Assembly (NCBI GenBank): GCA_937969125.1
Contig: CALBVA010000014.1
Span: forward strand, 1 to 39,762
DNA from: an uncultured Verrucomicrobiales bacterium
GTDB taxonomy: Bacteria > Verrucomicrobiota > Verrucomicrobiia > Verrucomicrobiales > Akkermansiaceae
Reading direction: 5' to 3'
DNA length: 39,762 bases
The notes beneath the pieces are model-generated. The model searched no databases, was not told where the DNA came from, and saw nothing but the letters and a program-made list of their open reading frames with translations. Below are positions 8,252 to 16,504 of this stretch, piece by piece. Position 1 is the first letter of the stretch; each line of letters begins with the position of its first letter. Made by a program: the position numbers and the translations under genes.

Positions 8252-8457
8252 ATACTCCTAATCGTTCAATAAGCTATTGAGCAGGAGAGGTTTTTCCGAG
8301 CCTTGGTAAAGCGGATAGAGCACAAGCGCTGCTTACCCAGCACTTCAAGGAAGGTGCCCTGAGGTGATGCCATGATCGAATTTCCGGCATCAGAGATCTG
8401 GAATATCCTGGACTCAAATTGCGCGACCACTCTGTCATGCGTTCCTGACGAAGAGCC
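8252..8457. other. Intergenic stretch between metal operon and thiC
   Basis: This part of the gap has no recognisable gene. On the minus strand a frame open from the thiC terminator ends at 8266; its only ATG (8373) would give 35 residues (MASPQGTFLEVLGKQRL...). The codons look reasonable, but no family is recognised and no start signal is clear, so it is not called as a gene. Confidence 0.4.
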
Positions 8458-8488
8458 AAAAAAAGAGCACCCGGGAAGGGTGCTCTTT
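8458..8488 (-). terminator. Intrinsic terminator of thiC
   Basis: On the minus strand an 11-bp perfect stem (8478-8488 with 8462-8472), 5-nt loop, runs directly into seven T residues. It lies 24 bp past the thiC stop. The reverse strand has a shorter T stretch, so it mainly serves the minus strand. Confidence 0.88.
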
Positions 8489-8512
8489 AAAAGAACTGCT
8501 GCTGTCAGGGAC

Positions 8513-10600
8513 TTAGGCTTCCGCCAGCTCTTTCTTGCTCAGGTCGTCTCCGGTGTAGCCATTTTCCTCGGCATACTTCCGGACGTCCGCAGTGATCTTC
8601 ATCGAGCAGAAAGTCGGTCCGCACATTGAGCAGAAGTGGGCTGTCTTGGCACCTTCAGCGGGGAGGGTTTCATCGTGGAAATCGATGGCGCGGGCCGGAT
8701 CCAGTCCGAGGGCGAATTGATCTCTCCAGCGGAATTCGAAACGCGCTTTAGAGATCGCATTGTCACGTTCCTGCGCGGCAGGGTGACCTTTCGCGAGGTC
8801 GGCAGCGTGGGCCGCGATCTTGTAGGTAATGACTCCTTCACGAACATCATCACGATTCGGCAGGCCAAGGTGCTCCTTCGGTGTGACATAGCAAAGCATC
8901 GCACAGCCATACCAGCCGATGTTCGCCGCTCCGATGCCCGAGGTGATGTGGTCGTATCCCGGCGCGATGTCGGTGGTTAGCGGCCCGAGCGTGTAGAAGG
9001 GGGCTTCGTGACACCAGTCGATCTGCTTTTGCATGTTCTCCTCGATGAGCTGCATCGGCACGTGGCCGGGGCCCTCATTCATGACTTGGCAACCTTTTGC
9101 CCAGGCCCGCTTGGTGAGCTCGCCCTGCACTTCCAGTTCGGCAAGCTGGGCGTAGTCATTGGCATCCGCAATGGAGCCGGGGCGGAGTCCGTCGCCGATG
9201 GAGAAGGAGACATCGTAAGTCGCGCAGATGTCGCAGATGTCATCCCAGTGAGTGTAGAGGAAGTTCTCGGCATTGTGGTGGAGAGCCCACTTCGCCATGA
9301 TGGAACCACCCCGCGAGACGATTCCCGTCATGCGACGCGCGGTGTGTGGGACGAAGGCCTTCAGCACGGCGGCGTGGATCGTGAAATAATCCACCCCCTG
9401 TTCGGCCTGCTCGATCAAGGTGTCGCGGAAGAGCTCCCAGGTGAGGCTTTCAATCTGTCCGTTCACCTTCTCGAGTGCCTGATAGATCGGCACTGTGCCG
9501 ATGGGGACGGGGGAGTTGCGAATGATCCACTCGCGAGTGGCGTGGATGTTTTTGCCGGTGGAAAGATCCATCACGGTGTCGGCACCCCACTTGGTGGCCC
9601 ACTGCATTTTCTCGACTTCCTCATCGATGGTCGAGGCCACTGCGGAGTTGCCGATGTTGGCATTGATTTTCACGAGGAAATTCCGCCCGATGATCATGGG
9701 TTCGTTTTCCGGGTGATTGATGTTGGCGGGGATGATTGCCCGACCGCGCGCCACCTCCGAGCGCACGAACTCAGCCGTGATCAGCTTCGGGATCTCCGCA
9801 CCGTAGGTCTGACCCGGGTGCTGGTGATTCATCACGTTTCGCGAGACCTGCTTCAACGGGTCGATCTCACTGGGGCGGGGCATTTCGTATCCTTCAGGAG
9901 TGGAGTTTTTCTGACGAATGAACTCCTTAATCTGATCCGAGGCATCATCCGGAAGTTCATCCAGGCTGGGGTAGCGGTCGTGGATCGTCTTGAAGTCCTC
10001 GATGCGTCCGTTGTTCTCGCGGATCGCGATGTATTCCATTTCCGGAGTGATGATGCCTTGATCGGCATACCACTTTTGCGTCACGGGCTTGCCGGTGGAC
10101 TTGAGCGGCTTGCGCTTCAGGCCGGGGTATTCCTTGAGCTTGTTTTTGGCGGCCTTAGACTCGTTGTATTTTTCGGCGTGGGCTTCGGAGAGGTAGCCAT
10201 TATCGATCGCCTTGATCTCGCGGCCCTCGTATTCCTCTACATCTCCGCGCTCCAGGATCCAGTCACGCCGCAGGGCGGGGAGGCCCTCGCGGACGTTTCC
10301 GGTGAAGGCTGGATCACCCCAGGGACCGGAGCAGTCATAAACCCGGATGGGGGGATTCTTCTCAATGCGTCCGTTCTGGTGCTCCGTATCGGAAAGGCGA
10401 ATTTCGCGCATCGGCACTTTCACTGAGGAGTGAATCTTCCCATCCACATAAACGCGGGTGGAATTAGGGAAGATCGTGGGATCCTTGGCGATGGCATCGA
10501 GTTCAGCGGAGTTGTCGATATCCTCGACGAAGTTGCCGGTGTAATCGCTGCGCTGTTTTGAGTTTTCGGGCGTGAGGCCGTTTTCGTCTGGAGAGATCAT
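8513..10600 (-). CDS. thiC: Phosphomethylpyrimidine synthase ThiC
   Basis: A 695-aa radical-SAM enzyme that converts aminoimidazole ribotide to hydroxymethylpyrimidine phosphate in the cytoplasm, the pyrimidine branch of thiamine synthesis. An N-terminal ThiC-associated region (about 1-170) precedes the barrel. Core motifs include NIGNSAV, MQWATKWGADTVMDLSTG, RNSPVPIGTVPIYQALEK, SRGGSIMAKW, EGPGHVPM and TDIAPGYDHI. The C-terminal CxxCxxxxC 4Fe-4S motif (CSMCGPTFC) is intact. Length is slightly above the E. coli protein. It is transcribed alone from behind a TPP-riboswitch-like leader with its own terminator. Confidence 0.97.
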   Translation of the reverse strand: MISPDENGLTPENSKQRSDYTGNFVEDIDNSAELDAIAKDPTIFPNSTRVYVDGKIHSSVKVPMREIRLSDTEHQNGRIEKNPPIRVYDCSGPWGDPAFTGNVREGLPALRRDWILERGDVEEYEGREIKAIDNGYLSEAHAEKYNESKAAKNKLKEYPGLKRKPLKSTGKPVTQKWYADQGIITPEMEYIAIRENNGRIEDFKTIHDRYPSLDELPDDASDQIKEFIRQKNSTPEGYEMPRPSEIDPLKQVSRNVMNHQHPGQTYGAEIPKLITAEFVRSEVARGRAIIPANINHPENEPMIIGRNFLVKINANIGNSAVASTIDEEVEKMQWATKWGADTVMDLSTGKNIHATREWIIRNSPVPIGTVPIYQALEKVNGQIESLTWELFRDTLIEQAEQGVDYFTIHAAVLKAFVPHTARRMTGIVSRGGSIMAKWALHHNAENFLYTHWDDICDICATYDVSFSIGDGLRPGSIADANDYAQLAELEVQGELTKRAWAKGCQVMNEGPGHVPMQLIEENMQKQIDWCHEAPFYTLGPLTTDIAPGYDHITSGIGAANIGWYGCAMLCYVTPKEHLGLPNRDDVREGVITYKIAAHAADLAKGHPAAQERDNAISKARFEFRWRDQFALGLDPARAIDFHDETLPAEGAKTAHFCSMCGPTFCSMKITADVRKYAEENGYTGDDLSKKELAEA

Positions 10601-10639
10601 GGAGAAAGTTGGAAGTGTTCGGTTTTTGAGTTCGGAGCG

Positions 10640-10680
10640 AAAAAAAGCCTGTCGGCTTTACTGAGAAAGCAACGACAGGC
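10640..10680 (-). terminator. Attenuator-type terminator in the thiC leader
   Basis: On the minus strand GCCTGTCG (10680-10673) pairs with CGACAGGC (10654-10647) and is followed by seven T residues. It lies between the TPP-riboswitch-like aptamer and the thiC ATG, 39 bp before the start, which is the position of a riboswitch expression platform. There is no upstream gene on this strand for it to terminate. Confidence 0.75.
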
Positions 10681-10696
10681 GTGAGAAAGATTTTGG

Positions 10697-10785
10697 TCTG
10701 ACTCCCGGAGGTGAATCCGGTGGTGAGGGTATGATCTCAGGATCATCGTATCGATGAAACACCCCTGTCTCTGTGAGCGGAACGG
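10697..10785 (-). promoter_or_regulatory. TPP (thi-box) riboswitch aptamer, divergent P4/P5
   Basis: Read on the minus strand, GGGGTG (10765-10760), a small hairpin (ATCGATACGATGAT), CTGAGAT (10740-10734) and ACCCT (10730-10726) reproduce the P2/P3 core of the thi-box in order. The P4/P5 arm follows as a perfect-ended hairpin CCGGATTCACCTCCGG (10720-10705), which departs from the usual CCTGATCTGG...CCAGCGTAGGGA consensus. Position in front of thiC and a downstream terminator support TPP-controlled transcription attenuation. The outer P1 helix is not obvious. Confidence 0.7.
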
Positions 10786-10892
10786 TGGGGGGCGATGGCA
10801 GATTTGTCAAATGAGGAAAGGGTCAGGCTGATTCAGCCATCATCATATCCATCCTTGAGCTTGTCGGTTCTCGCCGCCAATCTTCGCCGCAG

Positions 10893-12827
10893 ATGCTGCG
10901 GGGATTGATGACGTTTTCCGGGTTCACCTTGATGAGCCGCCTTCTGGGATTTCTTCGGGATATTCTCATCGCCGGACTGGTGGGAACCAGCGTGGTCGCG
11001 GATGCCTTTAATGCCGCCTTCCGCTTCCCGAACATGTTTCGCCGCATCTTCGGGGAGGGAGCTTTTAATTCCGCCTTCGTCCCGCTCTTCGGAAAACGGG
11101 TCGCGGAAGATGGGCGTTATTCCGCGATTCGCTTCGCCAATAATGCCTTTTCCGTTCTCTTCCTCGTTCTTGGCGTCCTGACCATCATCCTCATCCCTCT
11201 CATGGCGTGGATCATGCTCGCCGTGGTGCCGGGCTTTCTCCCGCAGTTCGATCAATCACTCTCCTCTCAACAAGCCGAATTTCGCATGGCCCTGCGTGGA
11301 GCGAAGGCTGTTTACATGCAGGTCGACGGTGATCCGGCGGAGGTCAAATTACAGAATCTTCAGCTCATCGAGCGTGGCACGCCACCGATGGGAAAGGTTT
11401 TGGGCGAGGTCTTCGGCGGTGAAGTTCAGGCAGTCGGCGAGACCATCCCGCTGGCTTCAGTGGTCGAGGATGGTTTACAGAGGGACTCCTACGGCGATGT
11501 CACAGCGGCGGACCTCATTGAAAACGGAGTTTGGAAATTCGGAGCCGATGGCCTGCTCGAAGTCCCGTTACCGATGAATCACGACTTCGCGATTCTTGAA
11601 GGCTCGGCCTCTGGAGCAGGAGACTTGCAGGTCTATCGCAATGATCCCGTGGCCTTCGATCTCACCGTGTTGCTGTCCAAGATCACCTTCGTTTATCTCC
11701 TTTGCATGGCTCTGGTGGCCCATCTCAGCGGGGTGCTGACCACCTTGAAGAAGTTCGCCGCTCCCGCTTTTTCTCCGGTCTTGCTCAACGTCATCTTCCT
11801 CCTCGGGCTCCTGATCTTCGCTCGCTTCACCGAATCGCGCGAAGCCAAGGGCCTCCTTCTAGCCTGGTGTGTGGCCATCGCGGGCTTCGTCCAACTTGGT
11901 CTCCTCTGGTGGACCTGCCGCCGTGCCGGACTTCCGGTAGCCTTGCAAAAACCGGTCTTCGACCCCTCGATCAAACGCCTCTTCATCCTGATGGGCCCCG
12001 GCGTGATCGCCGCTGGAATTCAGCAAATCAATCTCCTCATTGGAGGCATCATTGCCTCGTTCCAGCAGGGTGCCATCTCCATGCTTTACTACGCCGACCG
12101 GGTCTATCAGCTCCCCTTGGGCATGATTGGCATTGCCTTCGGTATGGTCCTGCTCCCCGAAATTACCCGTCTCCTCAGCGGTGGCAAGGAAGGCGAGGCT
12201 TCCGAGACAATGCGGAAGGGAATCGAACTAGCCATGCTCATCACCGTCCCGGCGGCCATCGCTTTCATGACCATTCCGGGCGAAATCATCTCCGTCCTTT
12301 TCGAGCGGGGAGCATTTTCCCATGAGGACTCGGTCAAGACCGGCCAGGCCCTCGCGGCCTTCGCTATCGGCTTACCCGGCTACGTCCTTATTAAGGTGCT
12401 CCAGCCCGGCTACTTCGCTCGGGAAGACACCCGCTCGCCCATGAAAATGGCGGGCATTACCGTCATCGTGAACATCGTGGTGAGCTTGCTCCTCTTTCCG
12501 TTTTTCCAGCATGTCGGCATTGCCGTCGCGACTTCGGTGGCCGCTTGGGTCAATGTCTTCCTACTCTGGTTCGGGCTGCGTGGCTTTGTCACGCTCGATT
12601 CTGAAAGCCGCCGCCGCCTGCTCGGCATGGTCATCGCTAGTGTCATTATGGCGTTGTGCCTGGTTGTGGCAAAACACTTCCTCGGAGGCTGGCTCGTCGC
12701 CGACTTCTGGCAAAAAACCATCGCCCTAGCCATACTGATCAGCTTCGGACTCACCGTTTACATCGCTGGTGTCCTCGGCATGAAAGTCACCAGTCTCCAC
12801 GAACTGAAAAACTCCTTCCGGAAGTAG
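10893..12827 (+). CDS. murJ: Lipid II flippase MurJ (MviN) with large extra segment
   Basis: A 644-aa MATE-like flippase of the inner membrane, moving lipid II for peptidoglycan synthesis. The family N-terminus is clear (SRLLGFLRDILIAGLVGTS, ADAFNAAFRFPNMFRRIFGEGAFNSAFVPLF), as are later helices (LTTLKKFAAPAFSPVLLNV, YYADRVYQLPLGMIGIAFGMVLLPEI, ALAAFAIGLPGYVLIKVLQPGYFAREDTRSPM). Typical MurJ proteins have about 510-550 residues. The excess is one soluble segment at about 121-255, between an early helix and the LLSKITFVYLLCM helix; it is Glu/Gly/Asp-rich and lies on the predicted periplasmic side. ATG 10893 is the first ATG of the frame and no Shine-Dalgarno is evident. The gene is divergent from thiC. 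Confidence 0.93.
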   Translation: MLRGLMTFSGFTLMSRLLGFLRDILIAGLVGTSVVADAFNAAFRFPNMFRRIFGEGAFNSAFVPLFGKRVAEDGRYSAIRFANNAFSVLFLVLGVLTIILIPLMAWIMLAVVPGFLPQFDQSLSSQQAEFRMALRGAKAVYMQVDGDPAEVKLQNLQLIERGTPPMGKVLGEVFGGEVQAVGETIPLASVVEDGLQRDSYGDVTAADLIENGVWKFGADGLLEVPLPMNHDFAILEGSASGAGDLQVYRNDPVAFDLTVLLSKITFVYLLCMALVAHLSGVLTTLKKFAAPAFSPVLLNVIFLLGLLIFARFTESREAKGLLLAWCVAIAGFVQLGLLWWTCRRAGLPVALQKPVFDPSIKRLFILMGPGVIAAGIQQINLLIGGIIASFQQGAISMLYYADRVYQLPLGMIGIAFGMVLLPEITRLLSGGKEGEASETMRKGIELAMLITVPAAIAFMTIPGEIISVLFERGAFSHEDSVKTGQALAAFAIGLPGYVLIKVLQPGYFAREDTRSPMKMAGITVIVNIVVSLLLFPFFQHVGIAVATSVAAWVNVFLLWFGLRGFVTLDSESRRRLLGMVIASVIMALCLVVAKHFLGGWLVADFWQKTIALAILISFGLTVYIAGVLGMKVTSLHELKNSFRK

Positions 12828-12840
12828 GACGCGGGATCGA

Positions 12841-13251
12841 TTATACCGACTCCAGAATGAGGTTTCCGTAAGCAGTCGGATCTCCGGTGCGAATGAGGCC
12901 AATCGCTTGGGGCACCTTCTTTTTAAATTCGTCGTGATCAAGGCGGGTCACCTGCAGGCCATCGTGCTTCTCCTTGAAAGCATCGAATTTCGACTGATAG
13001 AGATCGATGGTCTCCTGCGGATTGGTATCCAGAAATTGCTCTGCCTGCCAGATGTGACCGACTAGGAAGTTGGGAGCGAGTAAGTCGAGAAGGTCGGTAA
13101 TTTTGGGAATGCCCTTGGTCAAGGTCAGGTCGATGACCTCGATCTCAGTCCAATAAGGAAAGGCCCAGTCGGAGATGACGAGGGTGTTGGTGTGGCGGAT
13201 TCGGGAGAGGAGGTGATTGACGGCAGGATTAAGAATTCCGTTTTGGAGCAT
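12841..13251 (-). CDS. RbsD/FucU-family protein (D-ribose pyranase-like)
   Basis: A 136-aa cytoplasmic protein aligning with RbsD along its length: GILNPAVNHLLSRIRHTNTL carries the family His (RHTNT for GHTDT), IDLTLTKGIPKITDLLDLL matches the second block, and GLIRTGDPTAYGNLIL matches the C-terminal IRxGexxpYaNiiL block. RbsD/FucU proteins interconvert sugar ring or anomeric forms. The usual DAGLPIP stretch is changed to DWAFPYW, so the sugar may differ or activity may be altered. No ribose or fucose operon surrounds it; it lies 54 bp downstream of pheA and converges on murJ with a 13-bp gap. Confidence 0.82.
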   Translation of the reverse strand: MLQNGILNPAVNHLLSRIRHTNTLVISDWAFPYWTEIEVIDLTLTKGIPKITDLLDLLAPNFLVGHIWQAEQFLDTNPQETIDLYQSKFDAFKEKHDGLQVTRLDHDEFKKKVPQAIGLIRTGDPTAYGNLILESV

Positions 13252-13305
13252 GATTATCGGTTGTCGGTTATTGAGTCATAAAGTGAAGCCTGTCTCGGCT
13301 CCCAA

Positions 13306-14376
13306 TCAGACCGAAAGATCAGGGTAGGAGCCGAGGATTTTCACCAGCGAGCAGTGGGTCTCGAGGGTATCGAGAGCCTTTCTGACTTCCGGATCCTCGC
13401 AGTGGCCGGCGAGGTCGACATAGAAGATGTATTCCCAGTCCTTTTGTTTGGAGGGACGGGATTCGATCTTGGACATATTGATCTCAAAGGAATCAAAGGC
13501 CTGCAGAGCCTTAACCAGCGAGCCAGGTCGATCATGGACCGAGAAGAGGATACTGGTGCGATCCTTTCCAGTTGGTGGGCAGGTCTCTTCGCCGATGACG
13601 AGGAAGCGGGTGGTATTGGTGGCGCGATCCTGAATGGCTTCATCGAGCATAGTGAGTCCATAGAGCTCGGCCGCGAGCGGGCCACCCATCGCGGCAGCTC
13701 CTTCCGAGGCGCGGTCGTGCGCGATTTCGGCAGCTTTTGAAGTGGAGGAGACATTGACCAAATCAGCGTCCGGGAAATTCTGGAGAATCCACTGGCGGCA
13801 CTGGCCGAAGACCTGTGGATGGGAGTAAAGAGTTTTGATCTCTTCACGAGGAATGGCTGCCATGAGGCCGTTTTCGATACGTAGGAGGATTTGCGCGCAG
13901 ATGCGAAGAGGGGATTCTACGAAGAGATCGAGAGCGTGAGAGACGGCTCCTTCGGTGGAATTTTCAATGGGAACCACTCCGTAGGAGGCCTTTCGCCGCG
14001 TGACGGCATCGAAGACTTCGGCAAAGTTGGCCAGCGGTTGATATTCGACGGAATGGCCAAATTTTTTGATCGCGGCCTGATTGGTCCAAGTCCCCATCGG
14101 TCCGAGGTAGGCGATTTTCAGCTCGTCTTCCAGATGAAGTGCCATCGACATGATCTCGCGATAAATGGCGCGGACGGAATGATCGGGAAGGCGGCCCGCG
14201 TTCTTCTTTTCGAGAGCTCTGAGGAGGGAGTCTTCGCGTTCCGGAGCGTAGATTTGTAATCCTTCCTTCTTCTTAATAACTCCGACTTCATGGACGGCCT
14301 TAGCGCGCTCGGCGAGCAGGTCGAGAAGCTGAGTGTCGATCCGGTCGATCGTTTTGCGGATGTCGTCGAGAGGCAT
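13306..14376 (-). CDS. pheA: Bifunctional chorismate mutase/prephenate dehydratase PheA
   Basis: A 356-aa enzyme of phenylalanine synthesis that takes chorismate through prephenate to phenylpyruvate. Residues 1-85 form an AroQ-type chorismate mutase helix bundle (IDRIDTQLLDLLAERAKAV, followed by YAPEREDSLL). The prephenate dehydratase domain follows (IAYLGPMGTWTNQAAIKKFG, YGVVPIENSTEGAV, YSHPQVFGQCRQWI, NTTRFLVIG, which holds the TRF motif). A C-terminal ACT domain (SILFSVHDRPGSLVKAL, ESRPSKQKDWEYIFYVDLAG) is the phenylalanine feedback site. It lies 21 bp downstream of scpB and the two are probably co-transcribed. Confidence 0.97.
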   Translation of the reverse strand: MPLDDIRKTIDRIDTQLLDLLAERAKAVHEVGVIKKKEGLQIYAPEREDSLLRALEKKNAGRLPDHSVRAIYREIMSMALHLEDELKIAYLGPMGTWTNQAAIKKFGHSVEYQPLANFAEVFDAVTRRKASYGVVPIENSTEGAVSHALDLFVESPLRICAQILLRIENGLMAAIPREEIKTLYSHPQVFGQCRQWILQNFPDADLVNVSSTSKAAEIAHDRASEGAAAMGGPLAAELYGLTMLDEAIQDRATNTTRFLVIGEETCPPTGKDRTSILFSVHDRPGSLVKALQAFDSFEINMSKIESRPSKQKDWEYIFYVDLAGHCEDPEVRKALDTLETHCSLVKILGSYPDLSV

Positions 14377-14397
14377 GTTTTCGGTGACCGTGATGGG

Positions 14398-15180
14398 TTA
14401 TTCCTCTTCGTCGGACTGCGTCGTTTCCTCTGCTGCCTCGGTCGGCTTCTCGATGGCGCTCAGTGCGAGCTGCGTCTCGACCTCCTGAGTGGTGGCATTG
14501 GGAATGGGTGCCTCTTCCCCATCTTCAGGCTTGGGCTCGTCTTCCTCAGTCCCGTCCGGAAGCTCGACTTTGCGAAGTTCTCCGATGTTCGGGAGCTCCT
14601 CAATGTCGCTGATGCCGAAGTGCTCCAGGAAAAGCTCGGTGGTGGCGTAGAGCAGAGGCCGGCCGGGGAGGTCGGCCCGGCCATCGATTTTGACCAGTTC
14701 ACGGTCCAGGAGCTTTTGCAGCATTCCGTCGCAAGAGACTCCGCGCACCGCTTCGAGGGCGGATTTGGTGACTGGCTGGCGGTAGGCAATGATGGCCAGG
14801 GTCTCCATGGCAGGCGGGCTGAGTCGTTCGGGTTTGCGGCCCGGGAAAAGGAGCCGGACGAAGCCTGCATAGTCCGCCTTGGTGAAGATCTTCCAGCCTT
14901 TGGCCCGCTGTGCGATGATGAAGGAACGATTGGACGACTCGTAAGTTTTATTGAGTTCGTCCAGCGCGGTCGTGATTTCCTGTTCGGTAATGGTGGCCAG
15001 GGCATCGAGATCCAGCGCTCTCTCAGGACTGTCGGCTGAGGGGGCATTTTCAGGATTTTCGGTGATGGAGTCCTCGGCAAATTCAGCCGCCCGCGCACGG
15101 ATGAGCCGGGCAATCTCCGAGGAGGGCAGGGGAGTCTCAGAGGCGATGAGGAGGGATTCGATGATGGAGGATAGATCCAT
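14398..15180 (-). CDS. scpB: Segregation and condensation protein ScpB
   Basis: A 260-aa kleisin-associated winged-helix protein of the SMC-ScpAB condensin. The ATG at 15180 gives the family N-terminus (MDLSSIIESLLIASETPLPS); an in-frame TTG at 15219 would add 13 unrelated residues. Two winged-helix domains follow. An acidic stretch (ITENPENAPSADSPERALDL) interrupts the first, and GWKIFTKADYAGFVRLLFP with LSPPAMETLAIIAYRQPVTK is the conserved core. The last 55 residues are an acidic Glu/Thr-rich tail. No scpA or smc gene is in the window. It precedes pheA by 21 bp. Confidence 0.94.
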   Translation of the reverse strand: MDLSSIIESLLIASETPLPSSEIARLIRARAAEFAEDSITENPENAPSADSPERALDLDALATITEQEITTALDELNKTYESSNRSFIIAQRAKGWKIFTKADYAGFVRLLFPGRKPERLSPPAMETLAIIAYRQPVTKSALEAVRGVSCDGMLQKLLDRELVKIDGRADLPGRPLLYATTELFLEHFGISDIEELPNIGELRKVELPDGTEEDEPKPEDGEEAPIPNATTQEVETQLALSAIEKPTEAAEETTQSDEEE

Positions 15181-15368
15181 AAGGCGGGCGTAGACTAGAA
15201 GGGCGTGGCGAGAATTCAAGAGCCTGGTGGTTTCGTGTCAAATTCGAGATGGAAAATCAGCTTGCGCCGTCGCTAGAAACTCTCTAATGGTCCCGCCCTC
15301 TCGAAAATGTGGGAACTCCGAGTCTCTCTCATTTCAAAAATCTCTCCACTCATAGAATATTTCCCTTC

Positions 15369-16268
15369 ATGGCTAAGAAAGTTTCAAAAAAGAAGACTGC
15401 GAAAAAGGCTGCAAAAAAAGCACCTGCAAAAAAAGCAGTGAAGAAGGTCGTCAAAAAGGCTGCAAAAGTTGCCAAAAAAGCTGTGAAGAAAGCCCCATCT
15501 AAAAAGGCTGCGAAGAAAGTCACCAAAAAAACGGCCAAGAAAACCACTAAAAAGGCAGCCAAGAAGGTCGCTAAGAAAGCGGTAAAGAAGGTTGCTAAAA
15601 AAGCGACGAAGACGGTCACGAAAAAAGCGGCTAAGAAAGTCATAAAAAAGGCCGCCAAGAAAGCAACACCGGCCAAAAAGACTGTCACAAAGGCGGCTAA
15701 AAAAGTTGCGAAGAAAGCCCAGATCAAGGTCGCCGAGCCCGCTCCGGCGAAGCCGATTGCCAAAAAGGCTGTCAAGCGGGCCCGCAAGGCTACCAAAGTC
15801 GAGGAAGACCTCCCGCCCGTCGTGGTGAAACGCCGCTACGTGAAGCCGGAAACGGTTGCCAAGCTCAGCCTGTTCCAAAAAAAGCAGCAGCAGCGCCTCC
15901 TGGATCTCCGCGATCAAATCACCGACTCGATGTATGGCATCCAGAATGACACCATCAAGAATAGTGCCGAAAACACCGACACCGGTGGCGGCGGAATGCA
16001 CCAGGGAGATGCCGGATCGGATGCTTATGACCGCGATTTCGCGCTGACCATGCTTTCGAAGGAGGCGAACGCTCTCGGTGAGATTGAGGAAGCCCTCCAG
16101 CGTCTGGAACTCGGCACTTACGGGATCTGCGAAGAATCCGGCGAAAAAATTCCGAATCCGCGCCTTGAGGCCATGCCCTTCGCTCGGCTCACCGTGGAGT
16201 GCCAGGCGCGACGCGAGAAGGAGCACTCCAAAAGCGATTTTAGCAGCCGGGAATACGGATTTAATTAG
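15369..16268 (+). CDS. Histone H1-like Lys/Ala tail fused to DksA/TraR-like domain
   Basis: A 299-aa protein in two parts. Residues of about 1-150 are almost only Lys, Ala, Thr and Val in AKKxxKK repeats, like the C-terminal tail of histone H1 and the bacterial H1-like proteins, and should bind DNA or RNA. Residues of about 165-299 resemble DksA/TraR: a coiled-coil region (KLSLFQKKQQQRLLDLRDQI), a tip-like DAGSDAYDRDFALTML, then the zinc-finger region YGICEESGEKIPNPRLEAMP and TVECQARRE. Only two of the four expected zinc Cys remain (CxxS and CxxR). ATG 15369 was chosen because the upstream in-frame start lengthens the tail with unrelated residues. It may be a nucleoid or RNA-polymerase accessory protein; that is inference. 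Confidence 0.85.
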   Translation: MAKKVSKKKTAKKAAKKAPAKKAVKKVVKKAAKVAKKAVKKAPSKKAAKKVTKKTAKKTTKKAAKKVAKKAVKKVAKKATKTVTKKAAKKVIKKAAKKATPAKKTVTKAAKKVAKKAQIKVAEPAPAKPIAKKAVKRARKATKVEEDLPPVVVKRRYVKPETVAKLSLFQKKQQQRLLDLRDQITDSMYGIQNDTIKNSAENTDTGGGGMHQGDAGSDAYDRDFALTMLSKEANALGEIEEALQRLELGTYGICEESGEKIPNPRLEAMPFARLTVECQARREKEHSKSDFSSREYGFN

Positions 16269-16504
16269 AGCTTACCGAAACGATCCGAAGCAGACTGCCT
16301 TCATTGATTTTCACATGCCCTTTGGAGGCAGGCTTCTCCGCTGGAATGATCCCGTGGAGCGAGATCGAAGAGGTCTACAAAACAAAAAGAGCCCTGCGAA
16401 AAAGCTCTCTTTGATCCGTCCGTGATGTTGCATTTTCGCAGATGGCTCCGCGTCTCTTTGCGGATTCCTTTCCCTCAACCTGCTTTTCGAAAATTCCCTG
16501 ACCG
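16269..16504. other. Gap between convergent H1-like/DksA and helicase genes
   Basis: No gene is supported here. A weak hairpin (AGAGC 16388-16392 with GCTCT 16404-16408, followed by CTTT) could end the plus-strand transcript. I see no terminator of similar quality for the helicase on the minus strand. Confidence 0.45.
16386..16412 (+). terminator. Weak candidate terminator of the H1-like/DksA gene
   Basis: A 5-bp stem with an 11-nt loop followed by CTTT. The stem is short and the T-tract poor, so this is a tentative call based mostly on position past the stop codon. Confidence 0.3.

Noticed and set aside
8266..8373. 35-residue minus-strand ORF after the thiC terminator
   Set aside because: Plausible codons but no family, no start signal and a position just upstream of the metal operon promoter; kept only as a remark.
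9008..10426. Long open frame antisense to thiC
   Set aside because: thiC is certain on the opposite strand; the antisense translation has no family features.
15350..16226. Phe/Leu-rich open frames antisense to the Lys/Ala-rich tail
   Set aside because: Lys codons read backwards give Phe and Leu, which mimics a membrane protein; it is an artefact of the repeat.
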